Positions 17,908 through 26,637 of a stretch of DNA of 64,000 nucleotides are shown piece after piece. The position numbers and the translations under genes are program-made. This stretch comes from JAYPEY01 sp964519245 (GTDB lineage Bacteria > Verrucomicrobiota > Verrucomicrobiia > Limisphaerales > JAYPEY01), in assembly GCA_964519245.1 (NCBI GenBank), contig CAZFLK010000008.1:6735-70734 (forward strand). The letters run 5' to 3'. Position 1 is the first letter of the stretch. Each line of letters starts with the position of its first letter. The notes beneath the pieces are model-generated. The model searched no databases. It was given only the letters and a program-made list of their open reading frames with translations, and was not told the origin of the DNA.

Positions 17908-19715
17908 GCTTTAGACTGCTTCTTCTATTCTGCTTGTTGCCCTCAGCCGTCCTGTCGGCTGGGCGGCCCAATGTTGTCATCCTCCTCGCCGATGATCTTG
18001 GAACGAAGGACCTCGGTTGCTACGGCGGGCCGGTCAAGACGCCGGTGTTGGATGGACTCGCCGCCCGGGGCGTGAGGTTCACCGACTTTCATGCTGGCGC
18101 GGCGATTTGCTCGCCTTCGCGGGCGACCCTTCTCACCGGGCGGCAGCATCTGCGCACGGGCATTTACGGCGTGCTCCAGGATCACATGCACATCATGCAC
18201 TTACTGGAGCGCGAAGTGACGATTGCCGAAGTCCTCCAAGAGGCCGGATACGGAACGGCGCATTTCGGCAAGTGGCACATCGGGATGACTTCGGGCAAAC
18301 GCAAGAAACCGTCGCCCACCGAACACGGCTTTGATTACTGGTTCGGCCTGTCCAATGGCGCCCATCCCAATCACAAGGATCCGACCAACTTCCTGCGCAA
18401 CGGCAAGCGGGTCGGCCCGATGAAGGGCTACTCCTGCCAGATCGTGGTGAGTGATGCGATCAACTGGCTCGAAACGAAGGACGACCCCGATCAACCGTTC
18501 TTCCTGAACATCTGGTTCAATGAGCCGCACGCCAAGATTGCCGCCCCGGACGACATCGTTTCGATCTACGGCGACGTGAAGGATGAAGCCGCGATCTATT
18601 CCGCCACGATCGACAACACCGATCGCGCCATCGGACGGCTCGTCGCGAAGCTCAAGGCGATGGGCAAGCTCGACAACACCTTGATCATCTATTCCTCCGA
18701 CCACGGAAGCTATCGTCCGGATCGCAACGGCGGCTTGAACGGCAACAAGGGTTCGAATTTCCAGGGCGGGTTGCGGTCGCCCGGCATCTTCTTTTGGCCC
18801 GACGGCATTCGCGGCGGCCGGACTGAAGCCACGCCTTCCGGCTCGGTCGACCTGCTGCCGACCATTTGCGGTCTGGCGGGAATCGACAAACCCGAGGGTG
18901 TGCATCTCGACGGAGCCGACCTGTCGCCGCTGCTGACGGAGAAAGGAACGTTCTCCCGCGCCCAACCGCTGCTCTGGCTGGCGCCCTCATCCGGACATCT
19001 CGCAACCCTGCGCGACGGACGCTACACGTTGATGGGATTTCGCGGCTATGACCTGCCCTTCGAGCGCGAGAAGCTCAACGCCATCCTGCGGAGAATGGCC
19101 GAACTTGCCGGGATTGATCCGTCGTCTCGAAACCTGTTGACCCGCGTGAGCAACACCACGTTTTCGAACCCCGAGTTCAGACGATTGACCGGCGAAAGAG
19201 TGCGCCTTCAGACCTTCCAGGAATCATGGATCCCCATTATCAGGAAAGGCGGCTTCCGGCGCTTCGCGCTTTACGATCTGAAGGCTGATCCCCTGCAGAA
19301 GAAGGACATTTCCCAGCAGCAGCCGAAAGTCACCGCGCGCCTCAAGGATAAGTTGCTGGAGCTATACGCGGATGTCATGGCCGATGCGCCCGGATTAGAT
19401 GAATACCGTTCAGCCTATACTCCTCCACCAGCCTCACGGGCCAGCGCCAAGCCAGCCCAGGTCAACATCCCACGGCCCGCGCCCAAGGACGTCGATCTCG
19501 ACATGCTGTTGAAACGAATCGAAACGACGGATCTGCCCAAGGGGTATCACGGCTCAACCCACCAGGCCTACGTTGATCGGCGAATGGCCGAACTCACCCC
19601 GCAACAACGTCAGCGCATCGGCCGGCTTTGGAAAGAGAAACGTCGCCTCCACCCAAACATGAAGAACGTCGGTGGATCGTTCGTGAAGATCATGGAATTC
19701 GTGGCCGGCCGGTAA
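17904..19715 (+). CDS. secreted sulfatase with shared C-terminal module
   Basis: 603 residues with a signal peptide (MSFRLLLLFCLLPSAVLSAG). The active-site motif is canonical: C69-S-P-S-R73 followed by ATLLTGR. Metal ligands D30 and D31 lie in ILLADDLGTKDLG, HFGKWHIGM supplies the Lys/His pair, and YSSDHGSYRPD gives the later Asp/His. It resembles S1-family arylsulfatase A or N-acetylgalactosamine-sulfatase-like enzymes. It is about 100 residues longer than the other sulfatases in the window: after a Pro/Ala linker (TPPPASRASAKPAQ) it ends in the ~66-residue tail (535-600) shared with its neighbours. It needs formylglycine modification. It is co-translated with the PQQ-type propeller. Confidence 0.92.
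   Translation: MSFRLLLLFCLLPSAVLSAGRPNVVILLADDLGTKDLGCYGGPVKTPVLDGLAARGVRFTDFHAGAAICSPSRATLLTGRQHLRTGIYGVLQDHMHIMHLLEREVTIAEVLQEAGYGTAHFGKWHIGMTSGKRKKPSPTEHGFDYWFGLSNGAHPNHKDPTNFLRNGKRVGPMKGYSCQIVVSDAINWLETKDDPDQPFFLNIWFNEPHAKIAAPDDIVSIYGDVKDEAAIYSATIDNTDRAIGRLVAKLKAMGKLDNTLIIYSSDHGSYRPDRNGGLNGNKGSNFQGGLRSPGIFFWPDGIRGGRTEATPSGSVDLLPTICGLAGIDKPEGVHLDGADLSPLLTEKGTFSRAQPLLWLAPSSGHLATLRDGRYTLMGFRGYDLPFEREKLNAILRRMAELAGIDPSSRNLLTRVSNTTFSNPEFRRLTGERVRLQTFQESWIPIIRKGGFRRFALYDLKADPLQKKDISQQQPKVTARLKDKLLELYADVMADAPGLDEYRSAYTPPPASRASAKPAQVNIPRPAPKDVDLDMLLKRIETTDLPKGYHGSTHQAYVDRRMAELTPQQRQRIGRLWKEKRRLHPNMKNVGGSFVKIMEFVAGR
19506..19703 (+). other. shared C-terminal module, copy 2 (in sulfatase)
   Basis: Residues 535-600 of the sulfatase run from LLKRIETT to SFVKIMEFV and end four codons before the stop. 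A Pro/Ala/Lys-rich linker precedes the module, as expected for an independent domain added to a complete sulfatase. Confidence 0.85.
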
Positions 19716-19739
19716 GAACGCAAATGAAAGCAACGGAAG

Positions 19740-19796
19740 GAAGCCGTAAATTTGAGCCAAGTCCTCCTCGGCCAACCGGCTGATGCTGACGCTCAT
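19740..19796 (-). pseudogene. ParE/RelE toxin gene remnant
   Basis: The first 19 codons (MSVSISRLAEEDLAQIYGF) are a typical ParE N-terminus. After that the frame runs into antisense of the sulfatase 3' end and has no toxin similarity. The ATG overlaps the stop of the antitoxin gene by four bases, the normal layout of such pairs. The rest of the toxin gene is therefore lost, with a junction between about 19716 and 19740, directly after the sulfatase stop. Confidence 0.7.
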
Positions 19797-20041
19797 TTCC
19801 GCGCCAATGATCGACCCTGTTCCCAGATTCCCTTGAGAACCTTGGGAGTGAGCTTGCGATGCGAGCTGTCCTTGCCAACCTGGATCAAGGAATCGAATTC
19901 GTCGGGATGATCGGGCAGTTCATAGGCCTGCAAAATCACCAATTTGCCACCCCGCACGATAACGGTCGGTTTTCCTTCAATCGCTTGATCGGCCAATTGC
20001 CCCAGCTTTCCCTTCGCTTCACTGACAGTGCAGGTTTCCAT
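19793..20041 (-). CDS. Phd/YefM-family antitoxin
   Basis: 82 residues. The start METCTVSEAKGKLGQLADQA, followed by EGKPTVIVRGGKLVILQAYE, matches the Phd/YefM fold, an N-terminal DNA-binding dimerisation domain. The C-terminal part (SLIQVGKDSSHRKLTPKVLK) would bind the toxin. The partner toxin immediately downstream is truncated, so this antitoxin is probably an orphan. It could still autoregulate or protect against related toxins. The 267 bases upstream (20042-20308) contain no gene I can support and include a TATTCAGTGTCCTCCGTGG string that looks like a dispersed intergenic repeat. Confidence 0.8.
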   Translation of the reverse strand: METCTVSEAKGKLGQLADQAIEGKPTVIVRGGKLVILQAYELPDHPDEFDSLIQVGKDSSHRKLTPKVLKGIWEQGRSLARK

Positions 20042-20308
20042 AACGGTCCAAATTTGGCCATTCGTGGACCGGAGTCAAATATCGTGGAATGGTAAGAAAC
20101 TGATTCAACCCTCACTTGGATGCTGCTTTGGGTATTCAGTGTCCTCCGTGGTTGTTTGCAGTCAGCTATTGAGGCGTTCACTGAATTCTGATCGTTTTCT
20201 CCGGTAACCATTTCACTCCGAGTGATATTCCCTCTAAACCATTGTGACTGATCCGCAGTCCCAGCCGATCCAACGTAGTCAGATAAACGAGGACAGAAAT
20301 CGAACAAC

Positions 20309-22309
20309 ATGAAGACACTCAGCCTCCTCTCCCGCGGCGTTTTCTTGGCGACGCTCTTCGCGCTGGTCTCACCCGCGGAAGCCAAATCACTCACCGGCAA
20401 AGTGGTCAGCGCCGAGGGCGGACCCATGGGCGGCGTCATGATCAGCGCCTTTGACGAGAAGCATCGCAAATGGGTTTCCGTCTTCAGCAAGAAGAACGGT
20501 TCCTACCAGCTCGATGGACTCCGCGAGGTTGAGCACGAAGTTCGTGCGCGATTGTTGGGCTTTGTCGATGAATGGCGCGAGGATATCCAACCGGGACGCG
20601 ACACGGTGGATTTCAAGATGAGCCCGGCCACGGGTTACGACCTCGAGGAACAACGTCCGGCCAATAGCGGGTTTGCCATGCTCAAGTTCGACAGCATGCG
20701 CGACAAGCTGAACTTCAAGATGATGTGCAGCTACTGCCATCAGATCGGGACCATCCCTTTCCGCACGCCCGAGAAGCCCGTCGACTGGGAGACCATGCTG
20801 CGACGCATGGATGGCTTCGGCGGGCTCTATCCGCACCTTCAGGAACAGATCATCCCGCGCATCATCGACACCTACAAGGACGCGGCCGTCGAGAAGTGGC
20901 CGAAATACGTCCCGCCGCCGCCGCCGTCCGGCACGGCCGCCAAAGTGCGCATCACCGCCTGGGAATTCGGCGAACAGTTCGAAAGCTCATTCCACGATCT
21001 GGAGTTGGGGCCGGACGGACTCGTCTACGTCGTCAACATCAGCAAGCACTACCTGGGCGTCCTCGACACGAAGACCGGCAAGCAGGAGCAGTTCAAGATG
21101 CCGCGCGGCTCCTGGGGGCCGCACTCCATTGAACCGGACCTGGACGGGCACATGTGGATCACGCTCTGCGCCTCCGGCCAGATGGGCAAGTTTGATCTCA
21201 ATACCCGGAAGATCACCGCCTACTCCAGCGCCGAGGCTCCCGCAAAGCGCGGCTCCTATCCGCACACACTGCGCGTCGACCCCAAGGATCCGGAAGGGTT
21301 GATCTGGTATACCGACGCCGGCCGCAATTCGGTCTTCTCCATGCATCCGAAGACCAAAGCCGTGAAGGAGTATCACCTGCTCAGCGAAGGGCAGGCGGTT
21401 GGCGCGGGCAAGGGCGAGTCACGCGGCATCACGCCCTACGGCCTGGACTACTCGCCCATCGACGGAATGATCTGGTATTCCAAGCTGAACGGAAACCGCA
21501 TCGGCCGCATCGATCCCAAGGCGCCGGACGGCGACGTGAAGGAATGGAATCCGCCTTTCCGCGGTCCGCGTCGATTGCACATCGCGCCGAACGGGATCAT
21601 CTGGGTCCCGGGCTTCGGTTCCGGCGTGCTGGGCAAGTTTGATCCCAAATCCGAGAAGTGGACGGTTTACGCCCTGCCCGATTCCGAGAATCAGATTCCC
21701 TATGCGCTCAACGTCGATCCCAAGGGCTTCGTCTGGGTCTGCGGCACGGGCAACGACACGATCAACCGCTTCGATCCCAGGACCGAGCGCTGGGTTGAGA
21801 TCCGCCTGCCCATGCGCGTCAGCTACACACGCGAGATCGAGTTCGACGAGGAAGGCAATGTCTGGACGAGCACCAGCGGACCTTCGCGTCACATGGAGCG
21901 CGCCCTCGGTCAGGTCATCAAGATCGAGGTTCTTGAGGATCAAGGCGATGGAGTGAAGTTGGCCAAGGTCAATCTCACCGGCGACATGCTTGGCGCGCTG
22001 ACGGCCGAGAACAAACCCAAGCCCATGGGAAAACGTCGCTACACCCCGCTGCCGAAGAATCCGCCCAAGGCGCGGAAGATCGACCACAAGCTGCTGGCGC
22101 ACATCGAGAAGAACGTGAAATTGCCGGAAGCCTATCTGAAGTCAAAGCACCAGGACTACGTGGACAAGCGCATGGCTGGATTCAACCAGCGTCAGCGCGA
22201 ACGCCTTGGCCGGCTTTGGCAGGATAAACGCAAGGCCGCGCCCAAGATGAAGAACGCGGGTCATTCGTTCGTGAAGATCCTGGAGTTCGTGGGTGAGAAT
22301 GTGAAGTAG
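20309..22309 (+). CDS. Vgb-like propeller cytochrome with carboxypeptidase-regulatory domain and shared C-terminal module
   Basis: 666 residues with a signal peptide cleaved near SPAEA-KS. Residues about 27-105 form a carboxypeptidase-regulatory-like beta-sandwich (LTGKVVSAEGGPMGGVMISA). A single heme motif C140-SYC-H144 follows. From about 215 to 570 there is a six-bladed propeller of the virginiamycin B lyase (Vgb)/NHL type, with repeats such as LGPDGLVYVVN, DLDGHMWIT, GLIWYTDAGRN, NGIIWVPGFG and PKGFVWVCG. Residues 595-661 are the ~67-residue module shared with the PQQ-type propeller and the sulfatase. The protein is exported and heme-loaded. A lyase or sensor role on a glycan is plausible but unproven. 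Confidence 0.85.
   Translation: MKTLSLLSRGVFLATLFALVSPAEAKSLTGKVVSAEGGPMGGVMISAFDEKHRKWVSVFSKKNGSYQLDGLREVEHEVRARLLGFVDEWREDIQPGRDTVDFKMSPATGYDLEEQRPANSGFAMLKFDSMRDKLNFKMMCSYCHQIGTIPFRTPEKPVDWETMLRRMDGFGGLYPHLQEQIIPRIIDTYKDAAVEKWPKYVPPPPPSGTAAKVRITAWEFGEQFESSFHDLELGPDGLVYVVNISKHYLGVLDTKTGKQEQFKMPRGSWGPHSIEPDLDGHMWITLCASGQMGKFDLNTRKITAYSSAEAPAKRGSYPHTLRVDPKDPEGLIWYTDAGRNSVFSMHPKTKAVKEYHLLSEGQAVGAGKGESRGITPYGLDYSPIDGMIWYSKLNGNRIGRIDPKAPDGDVKEWNPPFRGPRRLHIAPNGIIWVPGFGSGVLGKFDPKSEKWTVYALPDSENQIPYALNVDPKGFVWVCGTGNDTINRFDPRTERWVEIRLPMRVSYTREIEFDEEGNVWTSTSGPSRHMERALGQVIKIEVLEDQGDGVKLAKVNLTGDMLGALTAENKPKPMGKRRYTPLPKNPPKARKIDHKLLAHIEKNVKLPEAYLKSKHQDYVDKRMAGFNQRQRERLGRLWQDKRKAAPKMKNAGHSFVKILEFVGENVK
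22091..22291 (+). other. shared C-terminal module, copy 3 (in Vgb-like propeller)
   Basis: Residues 595-661 run from LLAHIEKN to SFVKILEFV. This copy is closest to the sulfatase copy through HQ.YVD.RM, GRLW and MKN.G.SFVKI. It ends six codons before the stop. Confidence 0.85.
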
Positions 22310-22616
22310 GCGGCGGCGGAAGCATGAGATCAGACGCGCCTCAACCGCACGGTCAAAGGCCCAACGGGCCGACTCTATGTCAGCCCAGGCCAACGGCCTG
22401 GGAAACCGAATCGCCACAAAAGCAGAGCCCCAACGGGGCGGCCCTACGAGCGGCCAAGGATGTCATAGGGCCGCCCCTTTGGGGCTCCAGAATCGATAAT
22501 GCACAACCCGGGGAGCTGCCTTGGGCTGACATAGGGCTGGCCCGTTGGGCCGGAATCCTGCACAAGAACTCCGAAGACGCGGCATATCCTGTTCGACTGA
22601 TCAACCTCAACAAACC
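22310..22616. repeat. composite nested palindrome (22358-22551)
   Basis: Most of this 307-base gap is one nested inverted repeat. The 30-base outer arms at 22358-22387 and 22522-22551 match at 27 positions. The 23-base inner arms at 22424-22446 and 22466-22488 match at 21. CCCAGGCC-AAC-GGCCTGGG (22384-22402) is a perfect hairpin, and both outer arms contain GGCCCAACGGGCC-like mini-palindromes. No open frame here looks like a gene. Candidate roles are a dispersed palindromic element or strong transcript folding. Confidence 0.85.
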
Positions 22617-23387
22617 ATGAACAAATCCCTTCCCATTCTCGCGGTCCTGCTGTCGTGCGCAGCCTTGGCGACCGCCGTGTTCAACCGCCCTTCGTCAGTC
22701 GGTTCGACGAACACGTCTTCCACGGCCGCATCCGATCAAACCGGTCTCGCCGAACTCAAGAATGAGATCGCGCAACTCAAGACGGCCAACGCGGCGCTGA
22801 AGGCGCAACTCGCCGAGATGAACAGCAAGCCCTTGCGCATCGTGGACAACACGCTCGAGGTCCAGGCCCTTGGCGAACGCATCGCCAAGCTGGAGAGCTC
22901 CCAGAGCGAGGTGATCGAGGCGGTGAATGAGACCGACAAGTATGGCGTTATCGCCGCGATGGAGAAGGAGATCGCCAGCGCCTACACGACGCTCATGGAC
23001 GCCGAGCAGTCCGCCGGAGCGCGGTTGAAACAGGTCGGACAGTTGAAACGTTACGGCTACTTCGACGAGAAGGCGTTGAAGGCTGTGACCGACATCTACG
23101 CAGGCACGGACGATTTCAATCAGAAAGGCGCGGCGTTGCGGGCGATGACGGGATCGATCACGCCGCAGATCCGCGATCAAATCCTCGCCGATCTGAGCGC
23201 CGAGGTCGAAGCCGGCAACAAGTCCGGACGGTACCGCTACTACGCCATCGAGGCCCTGGAGCCTTTGGCCAACGATCCAACCGTTCAAGAATGGCTTGGC
23301 CATCTCGCCCAGAACGATCCCGAACCAAAGCTGGCCGCCCGAGCCAGTCAGGCCTTGGGTGGAGATCCAGCGCCACGTAGGAAGTAG
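22617..23387 (+). CDS. exported coiled-coil / helical-repeat protein of unknown function
   Basis: 256 residues. ATG 22617 is chosen because it opens on a signal-like segment (MNKSLPILAVLLSCAALATA); the frame also runs upstream into the repeat. Residues about 42-110 form a coiled coil (LAELKNEIAQLKTANAALKA). The rest is helical with HEAT-like character (ALKAVTDIYAG, ALRAMTGSITPQIRDQIL, YYAIEALEPLANDPTVQEWL, ASQALGGD). I do not recognise a family. It lies between two large exported heme-propeller proteins and may be a periplasmic assembly factor for them, judged by position only. Confidence 0.65.
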   Translation: MNKSLPILAVLLSCAALATAVFNRPSSVGSTNTSSTAASDQTGLAELKNEIAQLKTANAALKAQLAEMNSKPLRIVDNTLEVQALGERIAKLESSQSEVIEAVNETDKYGVIAAMEKEIASAYTTLMDAEQSAGARLKQVGQLKRYGYFDEKALKAVTDIYAGTDDFNQKGAALRAMTGSITPQIRDQILADLSAEVEAGNKSGRYRYYAIEALEPLANDPTVQEWLGHLAQNDPEPKLAARASQALGGDPAPRRK

Positions 23388-23424
23388 ATTCACTCTTCGT
23401 CACCCTCCCCGTTTTTCGCATTCC

Positions 23425-26400
23425 ATGAATTCTCGCGCATTACTTTCAATCTTTGCACTGGCGGCAACTGCGGCGACGACGTCCGCCGCGCCACAACCCG
23501 CCACGATCGGTCACCCTTCCTTCCTCAGCCCGCACTCGCGTCCCATTGCCATTCACGACAAGCATGTTTTCGTCGCGAACACGCCAGCCGATACGGTCGA
23601 TGTCATCGAAAGGACATCGCGGAAAGTCGTTCGACGCATCGACGTCGGCATTGACCCGGTCAGCGTGGTGGTGCGTCCGGATGGAAAAGAGATCTGGGTC
23701 GCCAATCACGTGTCGGACTCGGTGAGTGTCATCGATCTGGATTCAGCCAGTCCAACCCGGTTTCACGTCGTTGCCACGGTTCAGGATCTGGACGCCAGAT
23801 CAAAGGCCACCCGATTCGATGAACCGGTCGGCATCGCCTTCGCCAACAATCAAAAGGCCTACGTGGCTTTGTCCTCAGAGAACAAGATCGCGGTCGTCGA
23901 TGTGGCTTCCCGCAAGGTCACGAAGCGTCTGAACATCACGGCGCAGGATCCGCGCGCGATCGCGGTTCACGGCGACCGGCTTTACGTCGTTCCGTTCGAG
24001 TCAAACAACAAGACCCAGTTATCCGGGGGAGCGAAAGAGAAGATCGACGGCGACCTGGTGACCTTCGACGCCTGGGAACATTCCATTCGCGTCAACAACG
24101 TCCTGTCCATCGGGCACAGGACCGACATCGTGAAACATCCGCGCGTGCCGGATCGCGACCTGTATGTCTTCGACACGAAGACCGACAAACTCGTCAAGAC
24201 GGTGGATACGTTGGGCACCTTGCTTTACGGGCTGGCGATCGATTCGAAAGGCAGCGTCTTCATCGCCCAGACGGATGCGCGCAACGACGCCAACGGCCGG
24301 GCCGGCACAAAGGGGCACGGCCTGAAGGAACTGGAGAATCGCGCCTTTCTGAATCGGATCACAAGGGTTGATTTCGATGGCGCCGCCGCCAGGAAGCCAA
24401 AGTTCATCGAGCTTGAGCCGCTTCCGCCGAATCATCCCGATGACGATCAGGCGTTGGCCACCCCGTTTGCCATCCGGGTGAGCAAAGATGGCTCCACCTT
24501 GGTCGCGACCGCGGCGGGGTCTGACAAGTTGTTCACGGTTGATGCCGCGAGCGGGAAAGTGCAGGGGCGCGTGGAGGTCGGCTCCGTGCCGCGAGGCATT
24601 GCGCTGGAATCCGACGAAAACGGCAAACCCGAACGGGCATGGGTGTTGAACGCCGTGGACAACTCCGTCTCGGTGGTCGATGTCAGCGAGTCAATCAAAC
24701 TTCGCGTCACGGCGACGATCCCGTTGAACGATCCGACTCATCCAGCATTCAAGCGCGGTCGCATCGCCTTCAACAAGGCCGCCGCCTCGACGACCGGCAC
24801 GTTCTCCTGCGCCAGTTGTCATCCCGACGGGCACACGGACCAGCTTCTGTGGGTGCTGCAGACGCCGGTCGTCACGCGCGGCAGCCAGATCATGCCGCGT
24901 TCCACGATGCCCGTGCGCGGCCTGCGCGACACCGAGCCTTACCACTGGGACGGCATTCCCGGCGATCCCTACGGCGGCATCAACAGCGCCAGCGTCCGCA
25001 AGCACGTCCCGCCCAACTGCGATGTCAACGTCCCTGAAAGCGCGACACGGCACCTGATCGACGGAGGGCTCGCCGCCACGATGGCCATGGTCGGCGACAA
25101 GACCAAGAACGACGAAGGCAAGCCCGGCCGCCTCACTGCGAAGGAGCGGGATGACATGGCGAAGTTTCTTCTGAACGTCACCTATCCGCCCGCTCAACGG
25201 CGGGCCTACGACAACGAGTTGTCGACGGGGGCGCGTCGGGGATTCGAATTGTTCAACATCATTGGCGACATTGGCAACAAGCCTGGGACCATGCATTGCG
25301 GCAACTGCCACCGCATGCCGTTCTGGGTGAGCACCAATACCCGCGGTTCAGGCATGGACGCCCCGACCTGGCGCGGCGCCTACGATCGTTTCCTGATCCT
25401 GCCGCAGGGGCGCCTGAACATCATTGGCTTTCCCTTCTATCGACGCATCGCCGATGGCGGACAGAATGAGCGCGACATTTGGCGCATGTCCTGGAGCAGC
25501 CGCAAGGCGTTCGATCCGGTTTGGAACATGGTCCTCGAGGGCAGCACGGGTTTCTCGGGTTCTCTGGGCAGGCAAACCACGTTGAACAAACAGACCGCGA
25601 AGGAGGAGCTCAACGCCGATCTGCTAGCGGCATTGGAGAAATCGGCTTCGGAAGGCGGCGTGGTCCTCCAGGTCGAAGGCGCGTTCATCAACGACAAGAA
25701 GGTCAATGCGACAAGGCTGCAATTCCGAGATGGCGTTTACTTCGACGCCGCGAATCCAGACAAGACCTATCCCCGCAGGCGACTCATCCAACTCGCGTCG
25801 ACCGGCAGGTTCGTAGGCACATTCACCGGACGCCACGGGGAGAACGACGACTACGACCACCCGCAACCCGCGCTCTGGACGCGCGGGCCGATCCACACGC
25901 AACGCGGCAAGCAGGAGTTCCCCAAGCTCTATGGCGACAACCGCACCATGAAGGTCAGCGGACGGCACATTCGTGAAGGAGCGCATATCATTGTCGACGG
26001 TCGCCGGGTTTCCGGAACCATCCGCATTGCCGGGAAAGACAATGTGGACATTGCCCTGGATGAGCTTCCCGAATTTGGCCTGCATTTCATCCAGGTTCAG
26101 AATCCGAACGGCCTGTTCAGCAACGATTTCATCTTCCACGTCACGGACGGACCGGAGAAAGCCGCCGAATTGCAGACGGCCCTCGAGGCGGCCGTCGCTT
26201 TGGGAGACCTCGAGGAAGCCAAACGGTTGATCGCTCGAGGCGCGAAGATCAATGCGCTGGCCAGGGAAAGCGGATCTCCCATGAGCACGGCTGCCTACCA
26301 CGGCCGCATGGCAATGCTGCGACAATTGCTCGCGGACGGCGGCAATCCCAACTTCGAGAATCGCGATGGCAATACTCCGCTTCACGTCGCCGCGTTTGCC

Positions 26401-26625
26401 GGCGAGATTGAAATCGTGAAGTTCCTGCTCGCGAAGGGCGCGTCGACGGCCAAGCGCAATCGCAATCGGCAAACCGCCGCCGATATCGTTGCCGGTGAAT
26501 GGAGCGAGGAGACCGCGGGGATCTATCGCGCCATCGGGGATGCGACCGGACGCGAGTTCGACCTTGATCACATCCGTGAGATCCGCCCCAAGGTTGCCAA
26601 ACTTCTCAACTCCCGTTCGAAGTAA
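23425..26625 (+). CDS. secreted YVTN-propeller / di-heme cytochrome / ankyrin fusion
   Basis: 1066 residues. ATG 23425 precedes a signal peptide (MNSRALLSIFALAATAATTS). Residues about 40-440 form a YVTN/surface-layer-type propeller (VFVANTPADTVDVIERTS, IWVANHVSDSVSVIDLD, AWVLNAVDNSVSVVDVSE). A cytochrome-peroxidase-like section follows with C462-ASC-H466 and C625-GNC-H629. A beta-rich IPT-like stretch (GRRVSGTIRIAGKDNVDIAL) covers about 850-905. Three or so ankyrin repeats (about 920-1035, GDLEEAKRLIARGAKINALA, DGNTPLHVAAFAGEIEIVKF) close the protein. Combining a propeller, two c-type hemes and ankyrin repeats is unusual. It is probably periplasmic or surface-bound and redox-active. Confidence 0.82.
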   Translation: MNSRALLSIFALAATAATTSAAPQPATIGHPSFLSPHSRPIAIHDKHVFVANTPADTVDVIERTSRKVVRRIDVGIDPVSVVVRPDGKEIWVANHVSDSVSVIDLDSASPTRFHVVATVQDLDARSKATRFDEPVGIAFANNQKAYVALSSENKIAVVDVASRKVTKRLNITAQDPRAIAVHGDRLYVVPFESNNKTQLSGGAKEKIDGDLVTFDAWEHSIRVNNVLSIGHRTDIVKHPRVPDRDLYVFDTKTDKLVKTVDTLGTLLYGLAIDSKGSVFIAQTDARNDANGRAGTKGHGLKELENRAFLNRITRVDFDGAAARKPKFIELEPLPPNHPDDDQALATPFAIRVSKDGSTLVATAAGSDKLFTVDAASGKVQGRVEVGSVPRGIALESDENGKPERAWVLNAVDNSVSVVDVSESIKLRVTATIPLNDPTHPAFKRGRIAFNKAAASTTGTFSCASCHPDGHTDQLLWVLQTPVVTRGSQIMPRSTMPVRGLRDTEPYHWDGIPGDPYGGINSASVRKHVPPNCDVNVPESATRHLIDGGLAATMAMVGDKTKNDEGKPGRLTAKERDDMAKFLLNVTYPPAQRRAYDNELSTGARRGFELFNIIGDIGNKPGTMHCGNCHRMPFWVSTNTRGSGMDAPTWRGAYDRFLILPQGRLNIIGFPFYRRIADGGQNERDIWRMSWSSRKAFDPVWNMVLEGSTGFSGSLGRQTTLNKQTAKEELNADLLAALEKSASEGGVVLQVEGAFINDKKVNATRLQFRDGVYFDAANPDKTYPRRRLIQLASTGRFVGTFTGRHGENDDYDHPQPALWTRGPIHTQRGKQEFPKLYGDNRTMKVSGRHIREGAHIIVDGRRVSGTIRIAGKDNVDIALDELPEFGLHFIQVQNPNGLFSNDFIFHVTDGPEKAAELQTALEAAVALGDLEEAKRLIARGAKINALARESGSPMSTAAYHGRMAMLRQLLADGGNPNFENRDGNTPLHVAAFAGEIEIVKFLLAKGASTAKRNRNRQTAADIVAGEWSEETAGIYRAIGDATGREFDLDHIREIRPKVAKLLNSRSK

Positions 26626-26637
26626 ACGGACTTCTCC

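Noticed and set aside
16071..22551. Possible CRISPR array in the repeat-rich gaps
   Set aside because: The repeats are palindromes nested within each other, without equal-length spacers or cas genes.
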